This document shows positions 17,108-25,587 of a stretch of 64,000 bases of DNA, piece after piece. The stretch lies in assembly GCF_018327645.1 (NCBI RefSeq), contig NZ_BMAY01000006.1:53201-117200 (forward strand). The letters are read 5' to 3'. The notes under the pieces were generated by a model that made no database searches, was not told the origin of the DNA, and saw only the letters and a list, made by a program, of their open reading frames with translations. Position 1 is the first letter of the stretch. The number at the start of each line of letters is the position of its first letter. The DNA comes from Lactobacillus corticis (GTDB lineage Bacteria > Bacillota > Bacilli > Lactobacillales > Lactobacillaceae). Position numbers and translations under genes: made by a program.

Positions 17108-17571
17108 TGGTCCTTCTTTCCATCAGCTAGGCAATCGCAAGGAACAGAAGCAGGAGCTGTCTCGACGCGCTTTTCCAATTCGTCGATCAAGGCAAGGATG
17201 TCTTTTTTGGCCAGCGGCGTCGTTTTGATTAGGTCAATCAAAAGTCCCCCTTTATGCATGTCACACATGCGATTAAAGAGCGAATCGGTTACCTGCAGCA
17301 TGGTTTGGGCTTGACTGCAAGTTGCACTGTATAAAAAGCGGTGACCGTCTCTTTGCGTGGCCAGCATTCCCTTATTGACCAAACGGCGCATCAAGGTCTT
17401 GATCGTGGATTCCGACCAGTGATGCTTAATTTGCAGCTGTTCGATAATCTTGCCGGCATTCGTTTGACCCAGGGTCCAGACAATCCGCATTACTTCCCAT
17501 TCAGCCTCGGTAATGGATTCAGCCGTAACTGCTTTACTCTGATCAGCAGCGGCCGTCTTACTCATTTCCAT
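17101..17571 (-). CDS. CopY/BlaI-family transcriptional repressor
   Basis: A 156-residue winged-helix protein. ITEAEWEVMRIVWTLG at 20-35 and WSESTIKTLMRRLVNKGML at 52-70 are the BlaI/MecI/CopY DNA-binding domain. The C-terminus ends in Cys-145, Cys-147 and Cys-156 (CDC then C at the last residue), which resembles the CopY copper/zinc hook CxC-X4-5-CxC but lacks one cysteine; Cys-85 and Cys-103 are extra. No copper ATPase gene is adjacent; instead two crcB genes follow. It overlaps the upstream Cof gene by 14 bases. Start either here or at the ATG six bases in. Confidence 0.82.
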   Translation of the reverse strand: MEMSKTAAADQSKAVTAESITEAEWEVMRIVWTLGQTNAGKIIEQLQIKHHWSESTIKTLMRRLVNKGMLATQRDGHRFLYSATCSQAQTMLQVTDSLFNRMCDMHKGGLLIDLIKTTPLAKKDILALIDELEKRVETAPASVPCDCLADGKKDQC

Positions 17572-18379
17572 CTTCTGTCACGAGCCTTTCTAACGCATAA
17601 CTAATACCTTCGTCATCATTATTGCGAGTTACAAAATTGGCCTTTTCCTTTAGTTCATCAATGGCATTACCCATTGCCACCTTATAAAAATTAGGATTTT
17701 CAAACATGGATAAATCATTGCCCTGGTCGCCAAAGACAACGACTTCTTGGTCGCTAATCCCTAACAGCTGCGCCAGTTCATGTACCGCCATGCCTTTTGA
17801 CGCCCGCCGTTCATTAATCTCCCAGATCATGGGATCAGTCCGCGCAACATTATATTTCTCATAAAGCCATGCTGGAAATTCTTTTCCCAGTCGATCCATC
17901 TCAGGACCTTCACCAGTAAATTCGGCTTTGAGATAAGAAAAATCAGTTGGCAACTGATCCATAATTTTGATCTTCATTCGATTGAGAAAAACGGTTTTTC
18001 CCATCTGGATCGACAATTCGTGATCTAAGGTGTAAAAACGGTCTTCCCGCATGAAATGTAAATTGCTGGGGGCCTTTTTTTGCAGCTTTAACATCCCCTC
18101 GGCATCGGAGAAAGTTAGCTGATGGCGAATCAAACTCTTCCCAGCCAAGTTCTGCACGACGGCTCCATTGAACAAGACGGCATAATTTTGCTTCCCTGCC
18201 AGTCCTAATTTTTCAGTATACGGCAAGACCCCGGTCAAGGGCCGGCCAGAGGCAGGCACAATTTTAACGCCCTTTTGAGCTAATTTCATTAATGTTTGGC
18301 GCGTCTTTTTACCAATTTGATGGTCTGATTGCAGCAGCGTTCCATCTAAATCGGTCGCAATCAATTTTATCTTCATCAT
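17558..18379 (-). CDS. Cof-type HAD phosphatase (second of a tandem pair)
   Basis: A 273-residue HAD hydrolase of the Cof (IIB cap) subfamily. Motif I is ATDLDGTLLQS at 7-17, motif II VPASGRPL, and motif IV VVFGDQGNDLSMFEN near 215. Such enzymes dephosphorylate sugar phosphates, FMN or pyridoxal phosphate with broad specificity. It overlaps the upstream paralogue by four bases and the CopY-like gene by 14, so all are one operon. A block of about 26 residues around motif IV is identical to the paralogue. Confidence 0.93.
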   Translation of the reverse strand: MMKIKLIATDLDGTLLQSDHQIGKKTRQTLMKLAQKGVKIVPASGRPLTGVLPYTEKLGLAGKQNYAVLFNGAVVQNLAGKSLIRHQLTFSDAEGMLKLQKKAPSNLHFMREDRFYTLDHELSIQMGKTVFLNRMKIKIMDQLPTDFSYLKAEFTGEGPEMDRLGKEFPAWLYEKYNVARTDPMIWEINERRASKGMAVHELAQLLGISDQEVVVFGDQGNDLSMFENPNFYKVAMGNAIDELKEKANFVTRNNDDEGISYALERLVTEDGNE

Positions 18380-19191
18380 TCAACCAATTTTTTAACAGCT
18401 TTTAAAACTCCATGATCGTCATGATCAGTGGTAACATAATCGGCTTGGGCCTTAATGGCCTCGATGGCATTCCCCATCGCTACCTTATAAAAGTTAGGAT
18501 TTTCAAACATGGACAGATCGTTGCCCTGGTCGCCAAAGACCGCAACTTCATTTTCGCTCAAGCCAAGATTGGCAGCTAAGATGCTAACTGCCAGACCCTT
18601 ACTGGTTCCTTGCGGGCCGATTTCAATGACGTGATGATACGACCTAACCACATTGTAGCGATCAAAGACCCACTCCGGCAGGGCCTGCCACATTTTCTCA
18701 ATTTCATCGCTCTCGCGCTGACAGGTAAAACCAGCCTTGTTAAAGGTAAAGTCCTGGGGGAAAGCTTCTTTTTCAAGTACGTCAAGCGTGTTGCGCGTAA
18801 AAACGGCATCCAACATTTGTTGGACCCCCAAGTGGCGATCATAAGTGTAAAAACCATGGGTAGTTTCAAAAGTCGTATTAACGTCAGCCAATCGAGCTAC
18901 CCGTTTCATCGCTTGAAAATCATGGTAATCCAGATTCTGACTCATCATCTCGTGTCCGTCAAGCGCCTGAATAACGGCCCCATTAAACACTATGGCATAA
19001 TTGCCGCGACCAGAAAGGCCAAGCTCTTCTTCAAAAGGCATTACGCCACTTAAAGGCCGACCAGAAGTTAACACGACTTTTACGCCCGTTTTGGCAACTT
19101 GGGCCAAGTATTTAGCCGTTTCCGGGTCAATTACCCGCTGACTGGTTAACAAGGTGCCATCTAGGTCTAAAGCCAACATTTTTATTGCCAT
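18376..19191 (-). CDS. Cof-type HAD phosphatase (first of a tandem pair)
   Basis: A 271-residue Cof-subfamily phosphatase with ALDLDGTLLTS at 7-17, LTSGRPLSG near 43 and VAVFGDQGNDLSMFEN near 212. It is the first gene of the operon that continues with its paralogue, a CopY-like repressor, two crcB genes and a membrane protein. A TATAAT lies just upstream at 19223-19228, inside the T-run of the glmS terminator. Outside the conserved motifs it differs clearly from its neighbour, so the duplication is old. Confidence 0.93.
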   Translation of the reverse strand: MAIKMLALDLDGTLLTSQRVIDPETAKYLAQVAKTGVKVVLTSGRPLSGVMPFEEELGLSGRGNYAIVFNGAVIQALDGHEMMSQNLDYHDFQAMKRVARLADVNTTFETTHGFYTYDRHLGVQQMLDAVFTRNTLDVLEKEAFPQDFTFNKAGFTCQRESDEIEKMWQALPEWVFDRYNVVRSYHHVIEIGPQGTSKGLAVSILAANLGLSENEVAVFGDQGNDLSMFENPNFYKVAMGNAIEAIKAQADYVTTDHDDHGVLKAVKKLVE

Positions 19192-19222
19192 GTTTTCACC
19201 TTCCTTTTAATCACTATTCTCT

Positions 19223-19228
19223 ATTATA
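19223..19228 (-). promoter_or_regulatory. Candidate -10 of the Cof-CopY-CrcB operon
   Basis: TATAAT on the minus strand, 32 bases before the first Cof start. No good -35 is seen; the upstream bases form the terminator stem of glmS. Confidence 0.35.
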
Positions 19229-19256
19229 CAAAAAAGTCGCGACTCCTCGCGACTTT
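19229..19256 (-). terminator. Terminator of glmS
   Basis: On the minus strand AAAGTCGCGA and TCGCGACTTT flank GGAG and are followed by a T-run. Confidence 0.85.
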
Positions 19257-19281
19257 AATCTCTTTTCTCAATAAAAGCTAT

Positions 19282-21093
19282 TTATTCGACGGTTACACTC
19301 TTAGCCAAGTTACGAGGCTTATCGACATCCAAGCCCTTGTTCTTAGAAGCAAAGTAAGCCAAGAGTTGTGCTGGTACTACCGTTAAGAAGGCACTCATCA
19401 AGTAATCAATCTTCGGCAAAACGACCGTATCGCCAGCTTGAGCCAAGTCATGGCTGACAATTGAAATTACATGGGCTCCCCGTGATTCAACTTCACGAAT
19501 ATTGCCACGAGTTAATTCAGCCGTTACCGGATCATTAATTAGGGCAATTACTGGCGTGCCTTTTTCGATCAAAGAAATGGTTCCATGCTTCAATTCGGCT
19601 GCAGCGAAGCCTTCAGTTTGAATGTATGAAACTTCCTTTAACTTCAAAGCACCTTCAAGTGAAACGGCATAATCGATTCCCCGACCAATGTAGAAGGCGT
19701 TGCGCGACTTGATCAGATAGTCGCTTGCTAATTCATCAAATTTAGCCTTGCCGTCGACAATCTGTTGCATTCCTTCAGCAGCCAAGGCTAATTGCTTTTT
19801 CAGTGGGAAGTCTTTAGCAGCTTTAACGCCTAGCTTTTCACCAACAGCCTTAGCTAAAATAACTTGCACTGCCAATTGGGCGGTGTAGGCCTTGGTTGAA
19901 GCAACGGCGATTTCAGGACCAGCTTCCAGCAAAATCGTGTAATCAGCTTCCCGTGATAAAGTTGATCCTTGCACATTGGTTAAGGTCAAGGATGGAATGC
20001 CGCGCTTGTTAGCTTCTTTCAAAACTACCCGTGAATCAGCAGTTTCCCCTGATTGAGTCAAAAAGATGAAGAATGGCTTCTTGGAAAGCATTGGGAAGTG
20101 ATAACCAACTTCAGAAGCTAAACCAACTTCGGTTGGAATGCCCGTTAACTTTTCAAAGAATTCTTTTCCGACTAAACCAGCATTATATGAAGTCCCTGCA
20201 GCATAAATGTACAGCCGGTCAGCTTCACTGACAGCGTCCACAATCTTTTGGTCTAAGACTGGTTCGCCATTAACATCCAAGTAGTCTTGGGACAACTTCC
20301 GCATCACGCCAGGTTGTTCATCAATTTCCTTGAGCATGTAAAATTCATAGGTACCCTTGGAAGCAGCGTTAGGGTCAATATCCAAAACATGTGGCGTCCG
20401 TTCTACTGCTTCACCGTCAATGGTTTCGATCTTGTAGCTGTCTTTGGTAACGTCAGCCACATCCCCATCTTGCAAATCAACGAATTTCTTGGTTTGGTCT
20501 AAGACTGACAAAGCATCTGAAGCGATGATATTGAACCCATCGCCTAAACCAAGCATCATTGGCGATTTATTCTTGGCAATAAAGATGTGGTCAGGTTCAG
20601 TATTGTCAATTAACAAGAAAGCATATGAGCCGCGAACTTCTTTCAAAACTTTCTTAAAGGCGGTAAATGCGTCGAGCTTTTCGTCACGGGCCACTTTGGA
20701 GATCAATTGAACAATTACTTCAGTATCAGTATCTGACTTGAACTTAACGCCAGCTAAGTACTTGTCCTTTAATTCCCGGTAGTTTTCAATCACGCCGTTG
20801 TGAACCAAGTAGAAACGATTGGTTTCGTCAAATTGTGGGTGAGCATTGTCAACTGTTGGCTTGCCGTGAGTAGCCCAACGAGTGTGACCAATTCCAACCA
20901 GCCCTTGTTCGTCTGGAGTCAATTTTTCTTCAAGGTTAGCAATTCGGCCAACTGCCTTGGTCAAGTATTCATGACCAGCTAGGTCGTTTAAGTAAATACC
21001 AGCTGAATCGTAGCCACGGTATTCCAAATTCTTAAGGCCGCTTAAAATAATTTCTCTAGCCGGTTTTCCGACAATACCAACAATTCCACACAT
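19282..21093 (-). CDS. glmS: Glutamine-fructose-6-phosphate aminotransferase
   Basis: A 603-residue enzyme making glucosamine 6-phosphate from fructose 6-phosphate and glutamine, the entry to peptidoglycan amino sugars. The catalytic Cys-2 follows the initiator in MCGIVGIVG; GHTRWATHG lies near 73 in the glutaminase domain; two SIS domains follow (TSYNAGLVG near 301, SLEGALKLKEVSYI near 478) and the C-terminus ends DKPRNLAKSVTVE. It stands alone between its own promoter and terminator. The leader is short (about 65 bases) and holds no glmS ribozyme structure that I can see. Confidence 0.97.
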   Translation of the reverse strand: MCGIVGIVGKPAREIILSGLKNLEYRGYDSAGIYLNDLAGHEYLTKAVGRIANLEEKLTPDEQGLVGIGHTRWATHGKPTVDNAHPQFDETNRFYLVHNGVIENYRELKDKYLAGVKFKSDTDTEVIVQLISKVARDEKLDAFTAFKKVLKEVRGSYAFLLIDNTEPDHIFIAKNKSPMMLGLGDGFNIIASDALSVLDQTKKFVDLQDGDVADVTKDSYKIETIDGEAVERTPHVLDIDPNAASKGTYEFYMLKEIDEQPGVMRKLSQDYLDVNGEPVLDQKIVDAVSEADRLYIYAAGTSYNAGLVGKEFFEKLTGIPTEVGLASEVGYHFPMLSKKPFFIFLTQSGETADSRVVLKEANKRGIPSLTLTNVQGSTLSREADYTILLEAGPEIAVASTKAYTAQLAVQVILAKAVGEKLGVKAAKDFPLKKQLALAAEGMQQIVDGKAKFDELASDYLIKSRNAFYIGRGIDYAVSLEGALKLKEVSYIQTEGFAAAELKHGTISLIEKGTPVIALINDPVTAELTRGNIREVESRGAHVISIVSHDLAQAGDTVVLPKIDYLMSAFLTVVPAQLLAYFASKNKGLDVDKPRNLAKSVTVE

Positions 21094-21113
21094 AGCTTTT
21101 GCTCCTTTTGGTC

Positions 21114-21138
21114 TAGTACAATGTGCTTACTTGTACTA
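21114..21138. repeat. Inverted repeat in the glmS leader
   Basis: TAGTACAA (21114-21121) and TTGTACTA (21131-21138) form a perfect eight-base inverted repeat with a nine-base spacer, between the promoter and the ribosome binding site. It could be an operator or an RNA hairpin. Confidence 0.5.
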
Positions 21139-21164
21139 GCGTTATATTTATTGTTACAAGTGCA

Positions 21165-21193
21165 ATCATAGCCTTTTATTAAAAATTGGTCAA
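21165..21193 (-). promoter_or_regulatory. Promoter of glmS
   Basis: On the minus strand TTGACC and TATGAT are exactly 17 bases apart, 72 bases before the glmS start. Confidence 0.7.
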
Positions 21194-21209
21194 CCCTTTT
21201 TACCAGTTT

Positions 21210-21229
21210 TTGGTATAGGTGTAGACCAA
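21210..21229. promoter_or_regulatory. Candidate NagR/GntR-type (dre-like) operator of glmS
   Basis: TTGGTATAGG followed by TGTAGACCAA gives half sites TTGGTNTA and TAGACCAA pointing inward, like dre sites bound by NagR/YvoA, which sense amino-sugar phosphates and control glmS and nag genes. It lies upstream of the -35. A second TTGGT...ACCA pair at 21186-21204 overlaps the -35. The regulator gene is not in the window. Confidence 0.4.
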
Positions 21230-21243
21230 TAGCTGCAGTCAAT

Positions 21244-21275
21244 AAAAAACGGGCTGCTCAAGCAGTCCGTTTTTG
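21244..21275 (-). terminator. Terminator of the cdaA-cdaR-glmM operon
   Basis: On the minus strand ACGGACTGCT and AGCAGCCCGT pair (one G-U) and are followed by six T, beginning seven bases after glmM. Confidence 0.8.
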
Positions 21276-21281
21276 GTATGA

Positions 21282-22634
21282 TTATGCGCCCATTTCAGTC
21301 TTAACGACTTGGACAATTTGATCAACCCAGGCATCAGTTTGTTCTTGGGTTGGACCTTCAGCCATTACGCGCAAAAGCGCTTGGGTACCAGATGGACGAA
21401 CCAAAACGCGTCCTTCATCGCCCATGTCAGCTTCAACGGCCTTAATGGCGTCTAAAATTGGTTGATGTTCCTTCCAGCTTTGCTTGTCCTTAACTGGTAC
21501 GTTAACTAAACATTGTGGGTATTCTTTAAAATCAGCTAATAATTCAGTCAACTTCTTGCCGGTCTTCTTCATCACCAGCATCAAATGCAAACCAGTCAAC
21601 ATCCCGTCACCAGTGTTGTGGTAATCAGCAATAATGACGTGACCTGATTGTTCGCCGCCTAAAACATAGCCATTGGCCCGCATTTCTTCTGAAACGTAAC
21701 GGTCACCAACTTGGGTCCGAATATTCTTGATTCCCCGACGTTCCAAGGCCTTGGTAAAGCCCAGGTTAGACATCACCGTGGTAACAATCGTATCTTTCTT
21801 CAAACGACCATGGTCTTGCAAGTAGCTGCCGATTACGTACATGATGTGGTCACCATCAACTTCATGACCATTTTCATCAACCGCAATGCACCGGTCGGCG
21901 TCGCCATCAAAGGCTAAACCTAAATCGGCACCTTGCTTGACAACTTCTGCTTGCAAGCGTTCCGTATGCGTAGCTCCGCAATGGTCGTTAATGTTTAAGC
22001 CATTCGGATGAGTGGCAATGGTGGTAAAGTCAACTCCGCAGTCAGCAAACAAGCGAGAAATCAAGGCACTTGCTGCACCGTTGGCACCATCAATTACCAC
22101 TTTAATGCCGTCCAGTTCAACTGGAACCGTGTTTTCCAAGAACTGCAAGTACTTGCTGGCACCTTCATGGAAATCGGTAATTGTTCCTAACCCTTCAGCC
22201 GAAGGACGAGGCAGATTGTCTTGCGGAGCATCGATCAATTGTTCAATTTCTTCTTCCAGGGCATCTGACAGCTTCAAGCCATCGCTACCAAAGAACTTAA
22301 TCCCGTTATCTTCAACCGGGTTGTGGGAAGCCGAGATTTGGACTCCGGCATCGGCACCTTGTGCTCTAACCAGGTATGATAGGCCCGGAGTGGTAATTAC
22401 GCCACACTCAAGCACTTCAATCCCAACTGACAATAAGCCAGAAATCAAAGCAGATTCCAGCATTTGGCCGGAAATACGCGTGTCGCGGCTAACCAGAACC
22501 TTTGCCTGCTTATCATCTTGCTTGTTCTTAGTTAAGATATAACCACCATCGCGGCCAAGTTTAAAAGCCATTTCAGGTGTTAAACCAGAATTAGCAACAC
22601 CACGTACGCCATCGGTACCAAAATATTTCAACAT
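21282..22634 (-). CDS. glmM: Phosphoglucosamine mutase
   Basis: A 450-residue phosphohexomutase converting glucosamine 6-phosphate to glucosamine 1-phosphate. [16 protein letters not shown] is at 5-20, the phosphoserine loop SASHNP at 101-106 (Ser-103), the metal loop [11 protein letters not shown] near 238 and the phosphate-binding [18 protein letters not shown] in pieces near 416. It is the third gene of the conserved cdaA-cdaR-glmM operon; in other Firmicutes GlmM binds and inhibits CdaA, tying c-di-AMP to wall synthesis. Confidence 0.97.
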   Translation of the reverse strand: MLKYFGTDGVRGVANSGLTPEMAFKLGRDGGYILTKNKQDDKQAKVLVSRDTRISGQMLESALISGLLSVGIEVLECGVITTPGLSYLVRAQGADAGVQISASHNPVEDNGIKFFGSDGLKLSDALEEEIEQLIDAPQDNLPRPSAEGLGTITDFHEGASKYLQFLENTVPVELDGIKVVIDGANGAASALISRLFADCGVDFTTIATHPNGLNINDHCGATHTERLQAEVVKQGADLGLAFDGDADRCIAVDENGHEVDGDHIMYVIGSYLQDHGRLKKDTIVTTVMSNLGFTKALERRGIKNIRTQVGDRYVSEEMRANGYVLGGEQSGHVIIADYHNTGDGMLTGLHLMLVMKKTGKKLTELLADFKEYPQCLVNVPVKDKQSWKEHQPILDAIKAVEADMGDEGRVLVRPSGTQALLRVMAEGPTQEQTDAWVDQIVQVVKTEMGA

Positions 22635-22665
22635 ATAAAAACCTCTCTAAAGTTTAGTCTTAGAC

Positions 22666-23640
22666 TTAATCGCTATTTTTTGTAGCAGATGAATCTTTAA
22701 CCTTAATCTGAATATTCACATTGGCTGGATCAGTCCGTGCGACTCCAGACGGCAAAGTAATTGGAAAACTCTGCGTCGTTGAAGCATTAATATGAGCCAG
22801 GTCAACATTAACGGTCAACTGTTTGAGTTTGGAAATTACTGATTTTTTGCCATAAACCGTTACCTTGGTTTGTTTTGCAGTCAGTGAATAGACTTTATTG
22901 CTCTTCTCGTTACGCGGATTCAGCTTAAGCTTCACCGTCTTCTTGCTGACGCTAAGGGGCAATTTCACTTGCGCCGTTGACGGCGAAATATTGACATTAA
23001 GCTGCTGCCCGTTCTTATCCTCGGCCACCAAAATCACAGTCCGCGAATAAGTCCGGTTCAAACCATTAGGGACATTTAATTTTGCCACAATCTGGCTGAC
23101 CCGGTTAACTTCGCTCTTAGGCCCTGATACCTCAACGGTTGACGGGCTTACAGTGGCTGTTTCCTGGTCGTATCCGCTGGCCACATTATTTTTATTATAC
23201 TCTATTTGGACTGGCAGCGTTCTTGATTTTCGCCGCTGAATATTAACTGTCACTGTTTGCGGTTTGACATAGTAGGACAATTGCTTGGACAAGCCAGTTA
23301 CTTGGACACGAACTTTATGTTTGCCCACCCCTAGCTTGGTCAAATCAATATAAGCTCTAAACGCCTGCGTATTAACGGTTGAAGTTACCAAACTGCTGGA
23401 ACCTTCAATCGTTAATTTGATTTTTTCCGGGTAACCAGTGACATAATATTTATCCGTATCAACCGAAACCTGCAAGTTGGTTTTCATAGTTTGGGTTTCT
23501 GTGGCTGTTTGTTTGGTTTTATTGCTTTCGCCTTGGGTTACAAAGCCTGTCTGGGTGGTGTCAATATAAATCACCAGCAAAATTGCAATCACCAAAGACA
23601 CCAGCTTTAGCATGGTATTGCTCTGCCAAAACTTTTTCAC
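22666..23640 (-). CDS. cdaR: CdaR (YbbR-domain) regulator of the c-di-AMP cyclase
   Basis: A 324-residue protein with one N-terminal membrane helix (LVSLVIAILLVIYIDT at 12-27) and an extracytoplasmic part made of repeated YbbR domains of about 80 residues (recurring patterns such as VTVNIQRRKSRTLPV and VKLPLSVSKKTVKL). It modulates CdaA activity from outside. It overlaps cdaA by four bases and precedes glmM by 31. Lengths and number of repeats (three to four) are typical. Confidence 0.92.
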   Translation of the reverse strand: MKKFWQSNTMLKLVSLVIAILLVIYIDTTQTGFVTQGESNKTKQTATETQTMKTNLQVSVDTDKYYVTGYPEKIKLTIEGSSSLVTSTVNTQAFRAYIDLTKLGVGKHKVRVQVTGLSKQLSYYVKPQTVTVNIQRRKSRTLPVQIEYNKNNVASGYDQETATVSPSTVEVSGPKSEVNRVSQIVAKLNVPNGLNRTYSRTVILVAEDKNGQQLNVNISPSTAQVKLPLSVSKKTVKLKLNPRNEKSNKVYSLTAKQTKVTVYGKKSVISKLKQLTVNVDLAHINASTTQSFPITLPSGVARTDPANVNIQIKVKDSSATKNSD

Positions 23641-24479
23641 TTATCAGCACCCCATTTCCAAAATTTGCCCAACAAACGGTGATACCAAGCCACTTTGGGT
23701 TCATCTTTAGGCACCAATTCTTGCGTCAGGTACTTCAGATACTCATCTCGCGTCATGTCAACCATAAAATTACCGTTTCTGGTAATCGTCACGCCCCCGG
23801 TTTCTTCAGAAACAACCACCGTGATCGCATCCGTTACTTCTGAAATCCCTACTGCGGCGCGGTGCCTGGTGCCTAGACGTTTAGGAATCATATTGTTGTC
23901 TGAGAGCGGCAAATAAGCGGCAGCAACCGCAACTCGGCCGCCGGAAATAATAACCGCACCGTCATGCAGCGGCGTGTTGGGGATGAAAATGTTGATCAGC
24001 AAATCGCCCGTAACTTCGGCATCAAGTTTAATCCCGGTTTCAACATATTCATCCAGCCCGGTGTCTTGTTGAATCGTAATTAAGGCCCCGATCCGCCGTT
24101 TAGACATATATTGCACTGCCTTATCAATTTCTTTGATAAAACGTAATTGCTCATCTCTAGCCGACTCTTCCTTACCATTGAACCATGGCAGGCGACCTAA
24201 GCGTTCCAAGCCGCGTCTGATTTCAGGCTGAAAAATCACAATGCAGGCAATAACTGACCATGAAACCAGTTGGTCGACCAGATATCCGACCGCATTAAGC
24301 GAAAGCAGGCTAGCCAAAATACGGGCCGCAAAAATAAAGACAATCCCTTTTGCCAATTGAACAGCCTTAGTACCCTTAATTAATAAAATTAAGCGATATA
24401 CCAAGTACCAAATTATCAAAACATCCAGCAAAATGCTGAAATTGGCCCAGGTAAAAATATTTTCAATGTTAAAATTCAT
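23637..24479 (-). CDS. cdaA: Diadenylate cyclase CdaA
   Basis: A 280-residue membrane enzyme making c-di-AMP from two ATP. Three N-terminal helices span about 13-35, 40-60 and 67-84; the DAC domain carries DGA at 173-175 (LHDGAVII) and RHR at 205-207 (GTRHRAAVG), the two signature motifs. c-di-AMP controls potassium and osmolyte uptake and wall turnover in Firmicutes. First gene of the operon; a GGGAGGGAC lies before the ATG. Confidence 0.96.
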   Translation of the reverse strand: MNFNIENIFTWANFSILLDVLIIWYLVYRLILLIKGTKAVQLAKGIVFIFAARILASLLSLNAVGYLVDQLVSWSVIACIVIFQPEIRRGLERLGRLPWFNGKEESARDEQLRFIKEIDKAVQYMSKRRIGALITIQQDTGLDEYVETGIKLDAEVTGDLLINIFIPNTPLHDGAVIISGGRVAVAAAYLPLSDNNMIPKRLGTRHRAAVGISEVTDAITVVVSEETGGVTITRNGNFMVDMTRDEYLKYLTQELVPKDEPKVAWYHRLLGKFWKWGADK

Positions 24480-24490
24480 CGCGTCCCTCC

Positions 24491-24517
24491 CTAGGAAACA
24501 TTATACCAATTTCCTAG
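24491..24517. promoter_or_regulatory. Inverted repeat holding the candidate cdaA -10
   Basis: CTAGGAAA and TTTCCTAG enclose TTGGTATAATG on the minus strand, so an extended -10 (TGG then TATAAT) sits in the loop. It overlaps the potD stop and ends seven bases before the cdaA ribosome binding site. It may be an operator, or a weak terminator of the pot operon without a T-run. Confidence 0.45.
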
Positions 24518-25587
24518 TGTACATACATTTTGAATTCCAGAAATAGGTCATTATATTCTTGAACTTTGCTTTTGCTTAAATCTTTAAACACTTCTAAGCG
24601 CTTTACCAATTTTCGGTCCGGATAAAATTGCTTATCATCCCGCACCGACTTAGGCAAATATTTCAAAGCCGCTTCAACCGGCGTCGCATAACCGACATAT
24701 TCAGCGTTTTGGGCCGCATTTTTAGGATCCAGCATAAAGTTAATGAAAGCATACGCAGCTTGAGGGTTCTTGGCAGTCTTAGGGACGACAAAATTATCAA
24801 ACCACAAATTTGAGTAAGGCTTAGGTACGACATAATGCAGATGCTTATTAGCTGCTAGCATCTCGCTAGCTTCACCTGACCAAGTGACCCCAATTGCCGC
24901 TTCATTTTGAATCATGTACATCTTCAGTTCATCAGCAATGATTGCTTTGACGTTGCTGCCCAAATTATCTAATTTGGTTTTGGCCAAGTGGAGCTCAATC
25001 GTATTCGTGGTATTCATCGAATAACCCAAAGAAGCTAAAGACAGGCCCATAATGTCACGAGCCGAATCTACTAACAGGATGTTGTGCCGATATTTTTTAT
25101 TCCACAAATCGTTCCAACTAGTAATTGACCCGGCTTTGACGAATTTATCATTGTAGATAATGCCCAAAGTCCCCCAAAAGTATGGCAAGGAATATTCATT
25201 CTGGGGGTCAAAAGACTGATGAATAAAGTTTTTGCCCAGGTATTTGCGATTGGGGATTTTACTCAGATCAAGCTTTTCCAATAAACCAGCTTTTCGCAGC
25301 TTGGTGACCATATATTCACTCGGAACCGCCAAATCATAAGCTGTGCCGCCTTGCTTAATTTTGGTATACATGGCTTCATTTGAATCAAAAGTCTGATAAG
25401 TAACCCGGTAGCCGGTTTGCTTTTCAAATTTGCTGATTAAATCTGGATCAATATAATCGCCCCAGTTGTAAATAATCAATTTATGATTTCCGCTAGCTGC
25501 ACTTGACTGCAGCAATTTGTTTGATAGTCCCCACAAGCCCAAGCAGACTAACAAAATAGCACTTATGCCCCACAGCAGTTTTTTCAT
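24514..25587 (-). CDS. potD: Spermidine/putrescine-binding protein
   Basis: A 357-residue periplasmic-type binding protein. An N-terminal signal or anchor (LLWGISAILLVCLGLWGL at 3-20) is followed by IYNWGDYIDPDLISKFEKQTG in pieces and YFWGTLGIIYN near 130, typical of PotD. It delivers polyamines to PotBC. Start overlaps the potC stop by four bases. The lipobox is not canonical, so it may stay anchored by an uncleaved helix. Confidence 0.94.
   Translation of the reverse strand: MKKLLWGISAILLVCLGLWGLSNKLLQSSAASGNHKLIIYNWGDYIDPDLISKFEKQTGYRVTYQTFDSNEAMYTKIKQGGTAYDLAVPSEYMVTKLRKAGLLEKLDLSKIPNRKYLGKNFIHQSFDPQNEYSLPYFWGTLGIIYNDKFVKAGSITSWNDLWNKKYRHNILLVDSARDIMGLSLASLGYSMNTTNTIELHLAKTKLDNLGSNVKAIIADELKMYMIQNEAAIGVTWSGEASEMLAANKHLHYVVPKPYSNLWFDNFVVPKTAKNPQAAYAFINFMLDPKNAAQNAEYVGYATPVEAALKYLPKSVRDDKQFYPDRKLVKRLEVFKDLSKSKVQEYNDLFLEFKMYVH

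Noticed and set aside
16733..17200. Fluoride riboswitch before crcB1
   Set aside because: The gene overlaps the CopY-like gene, leaving no leader.
18610..19053. 147-codon plus-strand frame
   Set aside because: Antisense to the first Cof phosphatase, which has all motifs.
21042..21242. 66-codon minus-strand frame in the glmS leader
   Set aside because: It runs through the glmS promoter, leader repeat and the glmS start, in a different phase; codon use is unlike a gene.
22012..22542. 176-codon plus-strand frame
   Set aside because: Antisense shadow of glmM; it has no binding site and is rich in Ser as expected from the opposite strand of a biased gene.
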